This document shows, piece by piece, positions 51,025-61,367 of a DNA stretch of 64,000 nucleotides; positions within the stretch are counted from its first letter, which is position 1, and each line of letters starts with the position of its first letter. This DNA comes from Acidisarcina polymorpha (GTDB lineage Bacteria > Acidobacteriota > Terriglobia > Terriglobales > Acidobacteriaceae): assembly GCF_003330725.1 (NCBI RefSeq), contig NZ_CP030840.1, positions 6,752,116 through 6,816,115 of the forward strand, read 5' to 3'. Under the pieces are notes generated by a model. It did not search any database. It saw only the letters and a list, made by a program, of their open reading frames with translations, and was not told where the DNA came from. A program made the position numbers and the translations under genes.

Positions 51025-52346
51025 AGAACCACCTTTCAAGAGATCTTCGGCCCTTTAACCGACTTAACTCGACTACCCGACTACCCGACTTAACTCGACC
51101 AAATAGCCACTGAAGCCGCCACACCCAATCCGCTTTCCGAAACGTCTTGACGGCCCGGTTTGAGCGGCAACAAATAGCAGCATCTGTGAGACTAGATGAG
51201 CGAATCCGACAACGGTGTGTCGAGGTACAGACGATATGGCCGTATTCGGCCGCATCTTGTCCGATTCTCACCTGCCGAAACTGCTCGATTTATTGAAAGG
51301 TTTCCTCATTCAGGTGTTATTGGCGATATTGTCTTGGAATTCCTCGCCCCGAAGATTCTCCAACGCGCCTTGGCAGAATAGGCATCGGATGACATAGGAC
51401 TACCTGTCGATCAATGACTGTATCGCCAGTGGGCCCGATACGCGAGCTTAAGCTTTTTGTTTTGGACAGCCGTCGCGGTAGCCGCATGTGGGCAATTCCT
51501 AGGCGAACATCAATCATGGTGGGCGCTCCTACGGCTGGAAGAGTGGATTTGATGGTCTTGGGCCATCTTGGCTGTTCCGATCGTTCACTGACCTTAAGCT
51601 CTCAGCTTCTCTCTTACCTTTATGGAAGCGGATTACTGCTCACCCAGTTGCCGATCGTTGTGATCGTTCTGGAACAGAGCTTCTTCGGGCTTTGCATACG
51701 AAATGCTTTATGGTTGTAGGAACGCGCGAACTTTGTGCCTTCATCCCAGTAGGTATTGAGTCCAGGCTGAAGCAGCCCCCGGTGATACACCAGCGTGAAC
51801 ATCGCAAAAGTGCGCTTCTCCGGGTATCTGTTCGGCTGGTCCGTCATGCACTCTCTACTAAAAATCGTACAAGCTTTTGCTCATATGTGGCGCTCGCATT
51901 CTAATCGGCGGGGTCGGAGTCATTGTGGCAGCGATAATGCCGTTCATGAGAACAGTTTCGGTATCCCCAGCAAATAGATCCCCTCTGATCTTTGAACCTA
52001 TTGCTCGCTTCTTCCGGGCGAGTGGCAATGGCGTCAGCCAACAATAATCAAGGCCCAACATAACTGAGCCGATTCCTCATCACGACGTAAACTAGGATCG
52101 CTGATGGCCTTGTGCACTTGCGTTGTATGCAACAGTTCGACGCCAATCTCCTCATTGCTTTGGATGCGCTCCTAGACACGGGGGTGTCGTCATCGGAAGA
52201 CGTAGCAGCTGCCATGGTGAATATCCGGCCACAAAGACGCCTGTTGCTGCCAAATGTCCGAGGTCCGTAGGGAGGAGCCTCAAACATCGCGTTTGAGCAG
52301 CATCATATTTTTGAGGCCTGCTCCAGGCGCGGAAAGTTGGCAAGCA
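51025..52346. other. 1.3 kb without supportable genes
   Basis: Frames of 60-100 codons overlap in all directions, none with a family pattern. The minus-strand frame 51620-51847 looks protein-like (FTLVYHRGLLQPGLNTYWDE) but has no recognisable relative. The only ordered structure is the repeat at 51061. Confidence 0.35.
51061..51099. repeat. Short nested direct repeats upstream of the hydrolase gene
   Basis: GACTTAACTCGAC occurs at 51061 and 51087, and GACTACCC twice between them (51071 and 51079). It lies about 40 bases before the alpha/beta hydrolase start on the minus strand; a regulator-binding array is possible. Confidence 0.45.
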
Positions 52347-53561
52347 ATGAAGGAAACGTCGAGTCTTGTGTTGGCAGCGGTGACTCTCTCTGCCACTCTG
52401 GTTGCGCTGTTGGGTTGCAGTCCCGTTGGAGGCGCCACGACGGCTGCATCCAGCATACAGGCATCCGGCTTCATTTCGGTTTCTGGCAAGGTGATCTCCC
52501 GCGATGGAAAGCCGTGGATCCCGCATGCCTTTCAGCAGGTGGCGTTTGTGTCGCCGCCGGGGTATACCAGTGCGGACGGAGCGAAGCAGATCTTTCTGAC
52601 TGCTGCGCAAAGCTACACCTCGGCGGAGTACGCGCAGATGGTGCAGCAGGGTGCGGACTCTGTACGGATACAGTTTGCACAAATGGGGATTGATCCCAAG
52701 GGTATTTATCCATCACAGACGTTCACGAACAATGTCATAGCCGCAGCGAAAGCTGCGCGTGCCGCGGGCTTGACCGTTATCCTTTCCGATCAGGACGAGG
52801 CGCAAACCGGCGAAACGAATGAGTCGGGACTTCCGGCTGGGGGGGCACAGGGTGCATGGACGAACTTGCTGACGACGGCTCCTTGGATCGGGCAGGACAC
52901 CGGGATTTTGCTTGAGATTTACAACGAACCTTTTGTGGGTGTTACTCGCGAAGGCCCACCGCCTGCCGCCGATTGGACGCAGTGGCAAACCGCGATGAAC
53001 GCACTCATTGCCACGATCCGGGGCACGGGAGCAAAGAACGTGCTCATCGCCGATGGTCTGGAGCATGCCGAAGAGCTTACCGGTGCGCTTCCGCTCACTG
53101 ACACAGTAAGCCCGGTGATCTACGCCTCTCACCCATACGCGCACAACTACCAGGATCAGAACGCCGCCGGAACAGACGCGAACGGGAACGTCGTTGCTGG
53201 AACCGGGTGGAACGTGATGTTCGGAAACTTTGCAGCAACCAACCCCGTGATGGTCACGGAGTGGGGAAATGGCTACTACTGCGACAACATCACAGGGACC
53301 GCCGATGTGGCCTTCCTGCAATACCTGCAGGGGCGAGGTGTGGGACTCGTCGCGACGACATGGGACTGGGCTGGACCGAACTTCGGCAGCATCCGCGTGA
53401 ACTTTCCAAACAGCACGGTAACGTCTTTTCCGGCTGCGGGCACTCCCATTTGCCATATCGATGCGCAGACTGGAGAAGCCGTTATCGACGATGGTGTTGG
53501 ACCGGGTCAACTCGTTCAAACCTGGTTCACGACGGGGACACCTTCTGCCGTGCTCGAATAG
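52347..53561 (+). CDS. Secreted GH5-like glycosidase (copy 1)
   Basis: The product has 404 residues from ATG 52347. A lipoprotein signal peptide ends at VALLGC. The cellulase-type TIM barrel shows VSGKVISRDGKPWIPHAFQQ, then GADSVRIQF, the acid/base in LEIYNEPF and the nucleophile in VMVTEWG; YASHPYAHNY carries the conserved His. It hydrolyses beta-linked polysaccharides outside the cell or on the outer membrane. It is paralogous to the gene at 54548-55624, which faces it. Confidence 0.85.
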   Translation: MKETSSLVLAAVTLSATLVALLGCSPVGGATTAASSIQASGFISVSGKVISRDGKPWIPHAFQQVAFVSPPGYTSADGAKQIFLTAAQSYTSAEYAQMVQQGADSVRIQFAQMGIDPKGIYPSQTFTNNVIAAAKAARAAGLTVILSDQDEAQTGETNESGLPAGGAQGAWTNLLTTAPWIGQDTGILLEIYNEPFVGVTREGPPPAADWTQWQTAMNALIATIRGTGAKNVLIADGLEHAEELTGALPLTDTVSPVIYASHPYAHNYQDQNAAGTDANGNVVAGTGWNVMFGNFAATNPVMVTEWGNGYYCDNITGTADVAFLQYLQGRGVGLVATTWDWAGPNFGSIRVNFPNSTVTSFPAAGTPICHIDAQTGEAVIDDGVGPGQLVQTWFTTGTPSAVLE

Positions 53562-53848
53562 TTGTTCCGTAGACGAGCAGGCGCGGGTGGAGCATCGATA
53601 TACACGCGCCTCTGCTCATCAAGCCACGTGGAGTGGTTCTTTCGCGGTGATTCGTAACTTCCAGTGATCTCCCTCCCGCTAGCGAGATAAATGAGTCGAT
53701 GCTGAATCGCCGAGGCAATCCAACACTAGCAGGAACGATGACGGTGTGGCTCGGTGCTTCTTGTGAGGGTGGTTTCGTTAAAGCTTCAAAAGCAGCAGGC
53801 TCTGTCACCATCGATGTCTCACTGTCTGCACGCAGATTACGGCGGTGC

Positions 53849-54284
53849 TCAGGAGTTCTCCGCCTTGGGCGGGGGGAAGTAAAGTAGCCATAATGATCGC
53901 TGATTTCGGTCATGCGATTAAGGTCTTCTGGAAGCTTTAGGCCGGAGATCGCGCGAGAATAGTCGTCGATTCCGCCGCCATTCGTTGTAAGCATCATTCG
54001 GCCAGCCGTTTCGCCTACATTTCGGAAGGCACGGTAGGTGTTCCGCGTGGAAAGGATAGATCGACCGACCGTCATCGGAATCCAAGCGCCATCTTTGTAG
54101 AACTCGTATTCCCCTTCAAGAACCGTACAGATCTCTTCCTCTTTGAGGTGCTTATGTGGCGGCGGTCCACCTTTTGGTGGCGTCGTCTCTACGAAGACGC
54201 AACAGGTGTAGTTTGAAGACCGGCTTGAAACGACGATTCAAGCGTGAGACCGTCTAGAATTGTGATGATTTCTTTTTCCGCCAA
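53849..54284 (-). pseudogene. Cupin-domain protein, frameshifted
   Basis: TTG 54284 follows GAGGAGGAG and reads EKEIITILDGLTLES. Near 54205 the frame shifts into NYTCCVFVETTPPKGG and the metal-binding cupin motif PPHKHLKEEEICTVLEGEYE (two His and Glu). It continues STRNTYRAFRNVGETAGRM to DHYGYF, where a run of C shifts the frame again to a stop at 53849-53851. The joined protein would be about 145 residues. It lies between the two GH5 genes. Confidence 0.65.
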
Positions 54285-54547
54285 GATTTCTCCTCCTCGT
54301 AGTGTCGAAGCGCGAATGCTTACAGACAGGGTTATGCGCGACCGACACTTTTAAATGTTGAACATTCCTGCGGGTGCAGTGCGAAGAACAGTGCAGCCGT
54401 ATCTCCTTGCTCCTCGCCGCTCGTATGCGGTCCCACAATTTGTCTGAAGAGAGCACAAGGAAAGCTCAGGATCATCCGGGCCACGGTGGCCCACGGGCAC
54501 GTGAAAAGCTGGCACGCTATACAGGATGCGATTGCTCAAGGACGGAC

Positions 54548-55624
54548 TCATGGTTGAAGCCGCCCTTGAAAGAATCGCTCGACTGCCCTGCCGGGTCCAA
54601 AGCCCGGTTCTCCACATGTCAAACCTTCAAAGGCGCTGATCTGGGGCGGAAAACCATGGAAAGTACTGCCAAACTTCGGCCCTGTAAAATCCCAGCCGTA
54701 TGCCATCAAGCCGATGCCACGCCCATTGAGGTAGCGGAGAAACTCCTCCGCGTATTTTGGGGTACCCAGGTCGCAATAATACTTGGGCACTGTCGTCCAC
54801 TCGGTCACAACGACGGCGTGCGTTCGTGCAAAGTCCCCGAACTTCTTCTCCCATGAAGGCGCCGTCTGATCTTGAGCACGATGGGCATATGGGTGTGATG
54901 CGTAGACTACCTGTCCGTCAGGATCATGCAGCGCTGGTGCACCTCCTAACCTCTCAGCGAAGAGCAGACCGTCGGCTACCGCGACATTGGAAGCTCCGGC
55001 ATCGCGAACGACCTTGAGCGTAGCGTTCATCTCGTGAGCCCACTTGCGCCAGTTTTCGGGGTTTGGGGGCAGATTCGGTTCATTGAGGAGTTCATAGATG
55101 ACACCGTGATCTCTCGCGAACACAGGGGCAATAGAAGCCCATACACGACGGGTGGCGTCGTTCGGCAGCGACGCGACTCTGTCTTTTTTCTCGCCACTCT
55201 GCTCTTCATCCTGGACGCTGAGCATCACGATGAGCCCAGCCGCTCGAGCCGCGTGTACGGCGTCGATGACCTGCGAACGAAAGGCAGGGGTGAACAAGGG
55301 ATTCTGAGGGTCGAGTCCCGGTTGTGAAATCTGAATACGCACTGAGTCGATCCCGTATGAGCGCATGGCGGTGTAATCCGAAGGCGAGTAGTGTTGGTAC
55401 GCTTCGGTGAATACGCCCTGTTGTGCAGCGGGAGGTGCGACAAAGGCAATCTGTACAACCCCGTGAGGAGTCCACGGACGACCGTCTCTTTGAAGCCTGC
55501 CGCCTGACACAGAAATGGAGGCCTGTCCGCAGGCCGAGGTCCACGCGACAAGAGAGATGGTGGAGAAAAGTAAAGCGTGTTTGAACCGAGACAACACTTT
55601 ATACCGTGCTTGCAAGCGCTTCAT
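54548..55624 (-). CDS. Secreted GH5-like glycosidase (copy 2)
   Basis: ATG 55624 gives 358 residues; the frame is open further upstream without homology. A signal or lipoprotein peptide (VAWTSACGQ) precedes VSGGRLQRDGRPWTPHGVVQ. The acid/base is in YELLNEPN, the nucleophile in AVVVTEW, and YASHPYAHRAQDQ matches copy 1. It is about 45 residues shorter than copy 1. The two genes converge on a cupin gene. Confidence 0.85.
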   Translation of the reverse strand: MKRLQARYKVLSRFKHALLFSTISLVAWTSACGQASISVSGGRLQRDGRPWTPHGVVQIAFVAPPAAQQGVFTEAYQHYSPSDYTAMRSYGIDSVRIQISQPGLDPQNPLFTPAFRSQVIDAVHAARAAGLIVMLSVQDEEQSGEKKDRVASLPNDATRRVWASIAPVFARDHGVIYELLNEPNLPPNPENWRKWAHEMNATLKVVRDAGASNVAVADGLLFAERLGGAPALHDPDGQVVYASHPYAHRAQDQTAPSWEKKFGDFARTHAVVVTEWTTVPKYYCDLGTPKYAEEFLRYLNGRGIGLMAYGWDFTGPKFGSTFHGFPPQISAFEGLTCGEPGFGPGRAVERFFQGRLQP

Positions 55625-56233
55625 TTGTTCATCCTCAAACCAGAGTAGCGTCACACAGGCAGGGGAACGTATGAACGTGAGCGTCCCTGCAATGAGCTCC
55701 GCGTTGCTACGCATCCGCAAGTAAGTGGGCGACCCCATCATGGTTCAGGCAGGTAGAGGACTTGTCCCCACGCCGAAGGCGTTGGAGGTTCGTGCTCGTG
55801 TACGTGCGCACGCTCAGGAAGCACAGTCCTTGATCCAAGCCCGAGCAGTACCACTGACCGGGCGGAGCGTAGCTTCACAATTCGTGCCGAGGAATCTCTC
55901 GTTGGGACTTTCGCATCCGCAATCCTTAGAGAGGTTCGCAAGAAAGCCTGCAAAATCAACCTGCAGTTTCTTGCTCAAGGAACTGAAGAGATCGGGCCAT
56001 TGCGCGAGGGCATTATCGATCTCGACGTTGGGGATATAAAACTTCGAGGGCCGGAAGTTAAAGTTTAAGGCCTGTTCATTGATAAATTCGTGGGTGTAGT
56101 TCGTCTTGGGCATCCGTTGTCGCGAGCGCCAGTGACGTTGAAGCGCTACATCGAATATGAGCACATCAGCGCATCGCGCCGCGGACTGCAGTATGGCCCC
56201 ATCGATGAAGCACTCACTGAGCGCTGGGTTTGA
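55622..56233 (+). pseudogene. LysR-type regulator, decayed
   Basis: Pieces read SSVTQAGERMNVSVPAMSSA and LLRIRK, then a TAA (55722-55724), then VGDPIMVQAGRGLVPTPKAL. After a shift near 55865 come SFTIRAEESLVGTFASAILR, EEIGPLREGIIDLDVGDIKL, another stop, then FVGVVRLGHPL and EYEHISASRRG. This is the usual order of a LysR protein, missing both ends. It is divergent from GH5 copy 2 and once may have controlled it or the following methyltransferase. Confidence 0.75.
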
Positions 56234-56425
56234 GTAGATAGTGCTGCAATGAGTAGGATGGATCTGGGGATAGTATCCAGTTTAGTTCCTCCCTGCTAGC
56301 GACTAACGAGGTACGTATACCGCTCTTTTAACGCTAGCCTGATGAACCGAGTTCATCTTGGTCCGACTGACGCTGCGACAGATCTTCTACCTGCAATTAT
56401 GCAACTATGAAGGAGGGAAGTTTAC

Positions 56426-57295
56426 ATGAGCGATGAAAAGAAGATGACCTCCGCGAGGACGAGTCACGCCTCTATCGTCAGTATGACACCGAGCACTCGA
56501 GACGAGTCTACTCAAAAGGCAAGCAGCCCCATAAGCCTCTATGAGAAGATGGGCGAGCGAACCACGCAACCCTTTGCCATCCACATCCTCGATGCGTTGC
56601 AACCGATCTTAAACCTCGACCTTATAGATATTGCCGCTGGCACCGGTGGATTGGCCCTTGTTGCCGCCGAGCGTGGAGCAAGGGTGCTTGCTACAGACGT
56701 GAGCGCGCCCATGATCGACCGAATACGTGAACGTTTGGGCCCAGGCCAACGTGGCCGGGCGGAGATCATGGACTTCAGTACGCTGAACCTGAGGGACGCT
56801 AGCTACGACATAGCAGTATCCAATTTTGGGGTGCTCGCGTTCTCGAAGTGGCGGCTTGGCTTAGCCGAGATGATCCGTGTCACGAGGCACGGAGGACGGA
56901 TCAACCTTTCGATGTGGACCCAAAGGGACGATTGCTCTCCGGCTCACCTTATGAAACGGGTGTTCAGCACTCTGTTTCCCGTCCGGGTTCTTTGGCCTGC
57001 CGACATGTTCCCTGTTTTCACGGAAGAAGCACTGCGCGCTGACGTGCGAGCTGCGGGCTGCAGCGACGTCCAGGTCGAGGTTGTGACAGCGGACTGGAGT
57101 CCGTTCTCCTCGGTAGACGTCGTAAGTGAATGCCACCCTATGTTCAAGGGCTTTCCAGGCTATGCCACGTTGACCCCTATTGAGGCAGAAAAACTGCACG
57201 CTGCGCTACAGGATGCGTTCCAAAGCTATGCCGGAGAGGATGGCGTCATCCGTCTCCCGACAAGAGCTTTCGTTGTCACTGGACGGCGGCTCTGA
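56426..57295 (+). CDS. UbiE-type SAM-dependent methyltransferase
   Basis: The product has 289 residues, ATG after AAGGAGGGAAG. A polar 35-residue start precedes the fold. Motif I is LIDIAAGTGGLALVAAERGA, then VLATDVSAPMIDRIRERL and MDFSTLNLRD. The layout is that of ubiquinone/menaquinone-biosynthesis-like methyltransferases, but UbiE proper lacks the polar extension; substrate unknown. It neighbours a carotenoid-type FAD oxidoreductase on the opposite strand. Confidence 0.85.
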   Translation: MSDEKKMTSARTSHASIVSMTPSTRDESTQKASSPISLYEKMGERTTQPFAIHILDALQPILNLDLIDIAAGTGGLALVAAERGARVLATDVSAPMIDRIRERLGPGQRGRAEIMDFSTLNLRDASYDIAVSNFGVLAFSKWRLGLAEMIRVTRHGGRINLSMWTQRDDCSPAHLMKRVFSTLFPVRVLWPADMFPVFTEEALRADVRAAGCSDVQVEVVTADWSPFSSVDVVSECHPMFKGFPGYATLTPIEAEKLHAALQDAFQSYAGEDGVIRLPTRAFVVTGRRL

Positions 57296-57742
57296 GCGAA
57301 CCATGCCTAGATCAGTCCCGGACAACGCCTTTGTCGGAAGTTGGCCATGCATAGTCTGAGGCCTGAGCGCACGATATCTACGTTTGGTGTTGGGGTCCAA
57401 TAACAACTCGAGCCAGTTGTTTAAGAGGGGGTCGCACGAGTTCCTAATTCCTATTGAGGAAAAGCTTAATCAAGCTATTGCGAGTTCTTTTGTCTTCGCG
57501 CTATTACGATGCGGCGAGCGTTTCCGCCGATTGGACAGCCCGTTTTTGAGCGAAGACTCTGAGATGAACGTGATGATTCGCGACTGGAGGACTGGAGGCT
57601 TCGCACTAGCGGACTTAAAGTCGCTTAGTACCTGCGACAATCGCCCACCGCTTGAACTAGTCAGGCCCCGACGCTCTCGAGCAGAAACTTCGTAGTAGAT
57701 TTGGCGAGAGAGTGCGCGCCTGACCGGCCGCCGTCGACATCC
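57296..57742. other. Intergenic
   Basis: A 103-codon plus-strand frame lacks any family pattern. Convergent genes end on both sides; nothing else is seen. Confidence 0.3.
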
Positions 57743-59161
57743 TCAATGTTGCCGATGATCGGCCAGTGCTGCCGACGCTGCGAGATAGCCGCACATTCCG
57801 TGCACGCCACCACCTGGAGGGGTGGATGCGCTGGCAAGGTAGATACGGGCGTTAGAGGTTCGGTGTCCACGAATGGTCGGCCGTGCAAGCATCCCTTTCA
57901 GCGTCATGGCACCACCCGATATGTCGCCCTTCGCTAAGTTCAGGTTCCAACGTCCTAACGCTCTCGTATTCCAGGCGCAGCGGTCGAGAACGACATCGCG
58001 GAAACCGGGCGCAAAACGCTCAATTTGGGTTTCGATAGATGCGCTCATATCTCGCTCTGACCCATACGGAACCTGGCAGTATGCCCACGCCGTGTGTCTG
58101 CCAAGTGGTGCTCGGGTTGAATCTATGAGACTAGGTTGCGTGACGAGAACAAAAGGTCGCTCATTGTGGCGGCCATAGAACGCGTCATGTTCGGAGCGGG
58201 CAATCTCAGCCAACGTCCCGCCAAGATGTACTGTAGCGGCCTGCAGACACGCAAGATCTCGCCATGGAATGGGTTCCCGCAAGGCGTAATCGATCTTGAA
58301 GATGCCGGGACCGGGACGAAAATGTGTTATTCGCTGACGAAATGCCAAGGAGAGAGCGTCCCCCGATATGCTGGCCATAGACTCGGCTGACGTGTCGAAG
58401 AGTGTGATGTCGGAGTACGGAAGTCCTGTAAGCGAAGTCACCTCGACTCCGGTGTACAGCTTACCGCCGAGTTCAGTAAGGCGATTGACGAGTGCGCGAC
58501 TGATGCTCACGGCTCCACCACGTGCGATGGGCCAGCCTGTAGTGTGGCCCGCGGCAAGCATAACGAGAGCAACGGCGGAGCTCGAGGCCTTCGTGAAGGG
58601 AATTACCGAATGTGCAGCGCATCCAGCGAACAGCGCTCGGGCCCGCTCGTCTCGAAAGAGGAGCCGAGCTAAAACTTGTGCAGGAAGTAGTGCCGGGATA
58701 CCGAAGACGCCCATCGCAACTGGATGCTTTGGAACGCGCAACAAGCCACGCGTAAAATCGTCGACTAAATCCTCCCACGCACGGATTGTCGGGCCAAGTA
58801 GCAATCGATAGTTTCGAGCGTCGTGTGCTGAGAACTGCGAGAGGGTTGACTCGACTTCGGATTCGAGAGTAATGCTTGAGCCGTCATCGAGAGGGTGAGC
58901 CATGGGAGTACCCGGTTGAAGCCATTCGAGACCACACTCTTCGAGTTGCAGCGCGCGAAAGGCCGGTGACGCGATTCCGAGTGGAAAAACGCTTGAACCG
59001 ATGTCATGGAGGAAGCCAGGAAGGGTGAGCTCCCCGGTCGCCGCAGCCCCACCAGGCTGGACATTGCGTTCGAAAACCGACACCTGCACTCCCGCTAGCG
59101 CCAGTGTCACGGCTGCTGTCAGTCCGTTAGGGCCGGAGCCTATAATGTTGGCCGAACGCAA
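57743..59161 (-). CDS. Phytoene-desaturase-like FAD-dependent oxidoreductase
   Basis: The product has 472 residues. The dinucleotide fold opens at the N-terminus: IIGSGPNGLTAAVTLALAGV (GxGxxG) and VFERNVQPGGAAAT. The C-terminal FAD closure is RIYLASASTPPGGGVHGMCG with downstream YLAAS. The family includes CrtI-type desaturases and the NAD(P)/FAD proteins related to human PYROXD2. A membrane-less soluble enzyme is expected. Substrate unknown. It points the same way as the DoxX-like gene, 240 bases downstream of it. Confidence 0.85.
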   Translation of the reverse strand: MRSANIIGSGPNGLTAAVTLALAGVQVSVFERNVQPGGAAATGELTLPGFLHDIGSSVFPLGIASPAFRALQLEECGLEWLQPGTPMAHPLDDGSSITLESEVESTLSQFSAHDARNYRLLLGPTIRAWEDLVDDFTRGLLRVPKHPVAMGVFGIPALLPAQVLARLLFRDERARALFAGCAAHSVIPFTKASSSAVALVMLAAGHTTGWPIARGGAVSISRALVNRLTELGGKLYTGVEVTSLTGLPYSDITLFDTSAESMASISGDALSLAFRQRITHFRPGPGIFKIDYALREPIPWRDLACLQAATVHLGGTLAEIARSEHDAFYGRHNERPFVLVTQPSLIDSTRAPLGRHTAWAYCQVPYGSERDMSASIETQIERFAPGFRDVVLDRCAWNTRALGRWNLNLAKGDISGGAMTLKGMLARPTIRGHRTSNARIYLASASTPPGGGVHGMCGYLAASAALADHRQH

Positions 59162-59403
59162 CGATTCGCACCTCCTCCATCACACTTTTCAACGCCAAAT
59201 GACATTAGCAGCAGGCAGGCTATCAGGACAGTTCCCATATGAAAGTGAGAGGTTTCGACCAGACGGAATGGGCGAGTCTGAAGATCACTGAAGTCTGACG
59301 GGTCGAAAACTGAGTAGACGTAGATCCGCTTCTACCCGGTCAGGGACACCCGTCGCACCTACTATAACAACTGCCTTGCTACCTTGATCAGTCGCGGACG
59401 CTC

Positions 59404-60813
59404 TCAGCGCTCCAGTGCCCACTCGTTTATCCAATGAAATCCGCGGTCGAGCAAAGGATAATGATCCGGCAGAGGAACCCGGCTGAGTGTGAGGGTGCCG
59501 AGCATCCCAGCGCCGTCACCGAACGGCTTGAGGACAAGATGATTGGGGTCTGGTTGGGCGAAGAGGTAGCTCCCTTGAAAACGAGTTCCCTCAAACCACC
59601 CCGAGTATAGAGATAGGGTTCGCTTTTGAGGATCAACCTGTATGCCGGCACGCCATAACCTACCGTCGCTTGATCGAGCCATGACACGGCCATCCGGTTC
59701 GAGGTAAAGCGCTGTCAGGGGTGACCCTTCTGCTGTCAGGACGGGTGTGTCGACATTGTGACCGTCCAGGCGGAGCACATCGGAGTCGACGTGCCATTCG
59801 CCGGTGAGCGCACCAGGATGCCGCACGTTTTGGCTTTCCTGTTTGGCCATCGTGTATGCACCGGGGACAAGATTATAGATTGCAAGGAGCACGAAACCTA
59901 CTTCAATGACACGCGTCCCGATTCTGAACTCTCGTCGTTCCAGCGGTGGGACCCAGAGGCCGGTGGGAGCCGTCATCCGATGGAGCCAAAAATACTCATA
60001 CAGCGATCCTAGATCCGGTGCGATCACGGCAATTGTCGTTAGGAGGATCAGACCAGCCCCTAACTTGACCGGAACATCGAAGAATAGGTTAAAGAGCAAG
60101 ACATTAGACATGATGAAAGCGTTCAACAGTGCGCCGAGCAAAGCAGTCCGACGAAAGAAGAGCAGAACGCCCGCGAGCATCTCAAACGCCCCACAGAGAA
60201 TCTGATACAACGGGTGCAGACCGATCATGGTCCATAGCAGAGTCATGGGTGAACTCTGTCCCAGCGGTTCATTCAGCACCGCCAGTGATGGTCGGCTCAT
60301 CTGCAACGGGAACACCTTGCCTGACCCATATCTAAGCATGAGAAACACGAGCAACATGCGCAACAAGAAACGTAGCCAAGCAGCCGCGGTCTGGTAGTGC
60401 GGTCGACGCCTATCCAACACACGCCAAACAAGTGCGCCGAACACGGAAGCGCAAAGGATCAGGCCAAGCGTAATCCAGTTGAGCGCCGTATCGCGCGAGT
60501 CAGTCGGGTGCGCTTCCATTGCAATTCCGCTGAGATGAAACGCATGCACACCGGTCCATTGCGCGGCGTGAAATGCCACAAAAGAGATTCCGTTACTGAT
60601 CGCATCGCCTACGAACGGAATGATTGAGAGAGGTGAGAATATGACTACATCGGACAGAAGAAGAAACAAGAATAGAAGACAAAAAGCAAAGCGAAACGGC
60701 ACCGACCAGCACACTCGATCGATCTCGTCTGCCTCTGCATTTTTCTTCGAGAAAACGAAACTTCGCTCGGTAGCTTGATTCACGGCTCCGGGCAGCCTAT
60801 GTGTAGACATCAT
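59404..60813 (-). CDS. DoxX-like integral membrane protein with C-terminal soluble domain
   Basis: ATG 60813 or 60810 after AAAGAGGTG gives 469 residues. About eight hydrophobic segments run from residue 35 to 345 (LLFLFLLLSDVVIFSPLS, FLLRMLLVFLMLRYGSGKVF, LLGALLNAFIMSNVLLFNLF, LILLTTIAVIAP). The last 120 residues are polar with beta-strand character (GEWHVDSDVLRLDGHNV, RTLSLYSGWFEGTRFQGSY). Similar long proteins are annotated DoxX-family in Acidobacteriota. Function is unknown. Confidence 0.75.
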   Translation of the reverse strand: MMSTHRLPGAVNQATERSFVFSKKNAEADEIDRVCWSVPFRFAFCLLFLFLLLSDVVIFSPLSIIPFVGDAISNGISFVAFHAAQWTGVHAFHLSGIAMEAHPTDSRDTALNWITLGLILCASVFGALVWRVLDRRRPHYQTAAAWLRFLLRMLLVFLMLRYGSGKVFPLQMSRPSLAVLNEPLGQSSPMTLLWTMIGLHPLYQILCGAFEMLAGVLLFFRRTALLGALLNAFIMSNVLLFNLFFDVPVKLGAGLILLTTIAVIAPDLGSLYEYFWLHRMTAPTGLWVPPLERREFRIGTRVIEVGFVLLAIYNLVPGAYTMAKQESQNVRHPGALTGEWHVDSDVLRLDGHNVDTPVLTAEGSPLTALYLEPDGRVMARSSDGRLWRAGIQVDPQKRTLSLYSGWFEGTRFQGSYLFAQPDPNHLVLKPFGDGAGMLGTLTLSRVPLPDHYPLLDRGFHWINEWALER

Positions 60814-61367
60814 CACCTCTTTACTTTTCAGCGTTCCCTCTCGTTCTGGCACGCTTTGTGTGTGGTCGCGCACATTCGTGGCCATATCAGAGTTTCGCCG
60901 AAATCTAGGTTTGGACATCGCACAAAACTGGGAGGAAGCACCACATATGGACAAAAAGCAGATGATTCCCGCCTAAGTAGAGTTCGTGGCTGCCGATAGG
61001 CTCCAAGCGACTCGATTCGTGGTGCCTAGCTTATGGTCTGACACCCACGACTCACCGAGCAACCATTGCATGGCTGGTTTCGGGAGAGCGTCCGTAAGTA
61101 CGCCCATTGGACAACCAATCACAAAAGGTGAGATGGAACGCGGTGAAGTTGGGAATGAGCAACTAGAGCGTCAGCCAATATGTCCTCCGCAACGTTATGA
61201 GTAGACACAGAGAGAACCGGGTCATGCGTTTCTCCGCTTTACGTGGTAGACGTGGAATGGCAGATTGATTCCGTCATGTCCGATTTTCAGTTACATTCGC
61301 TGCACATTACCTTCGTTCGCAGCAGGTGATTCTCAGAAATCGTTTCTAGGAAACATCAAGCGAGGTC
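60814..61367. other. Intergenic
   Basis: Only short frames without patterns. It should contain the promoter of the leftward membrane-protein gene. Confidence 0.3.
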
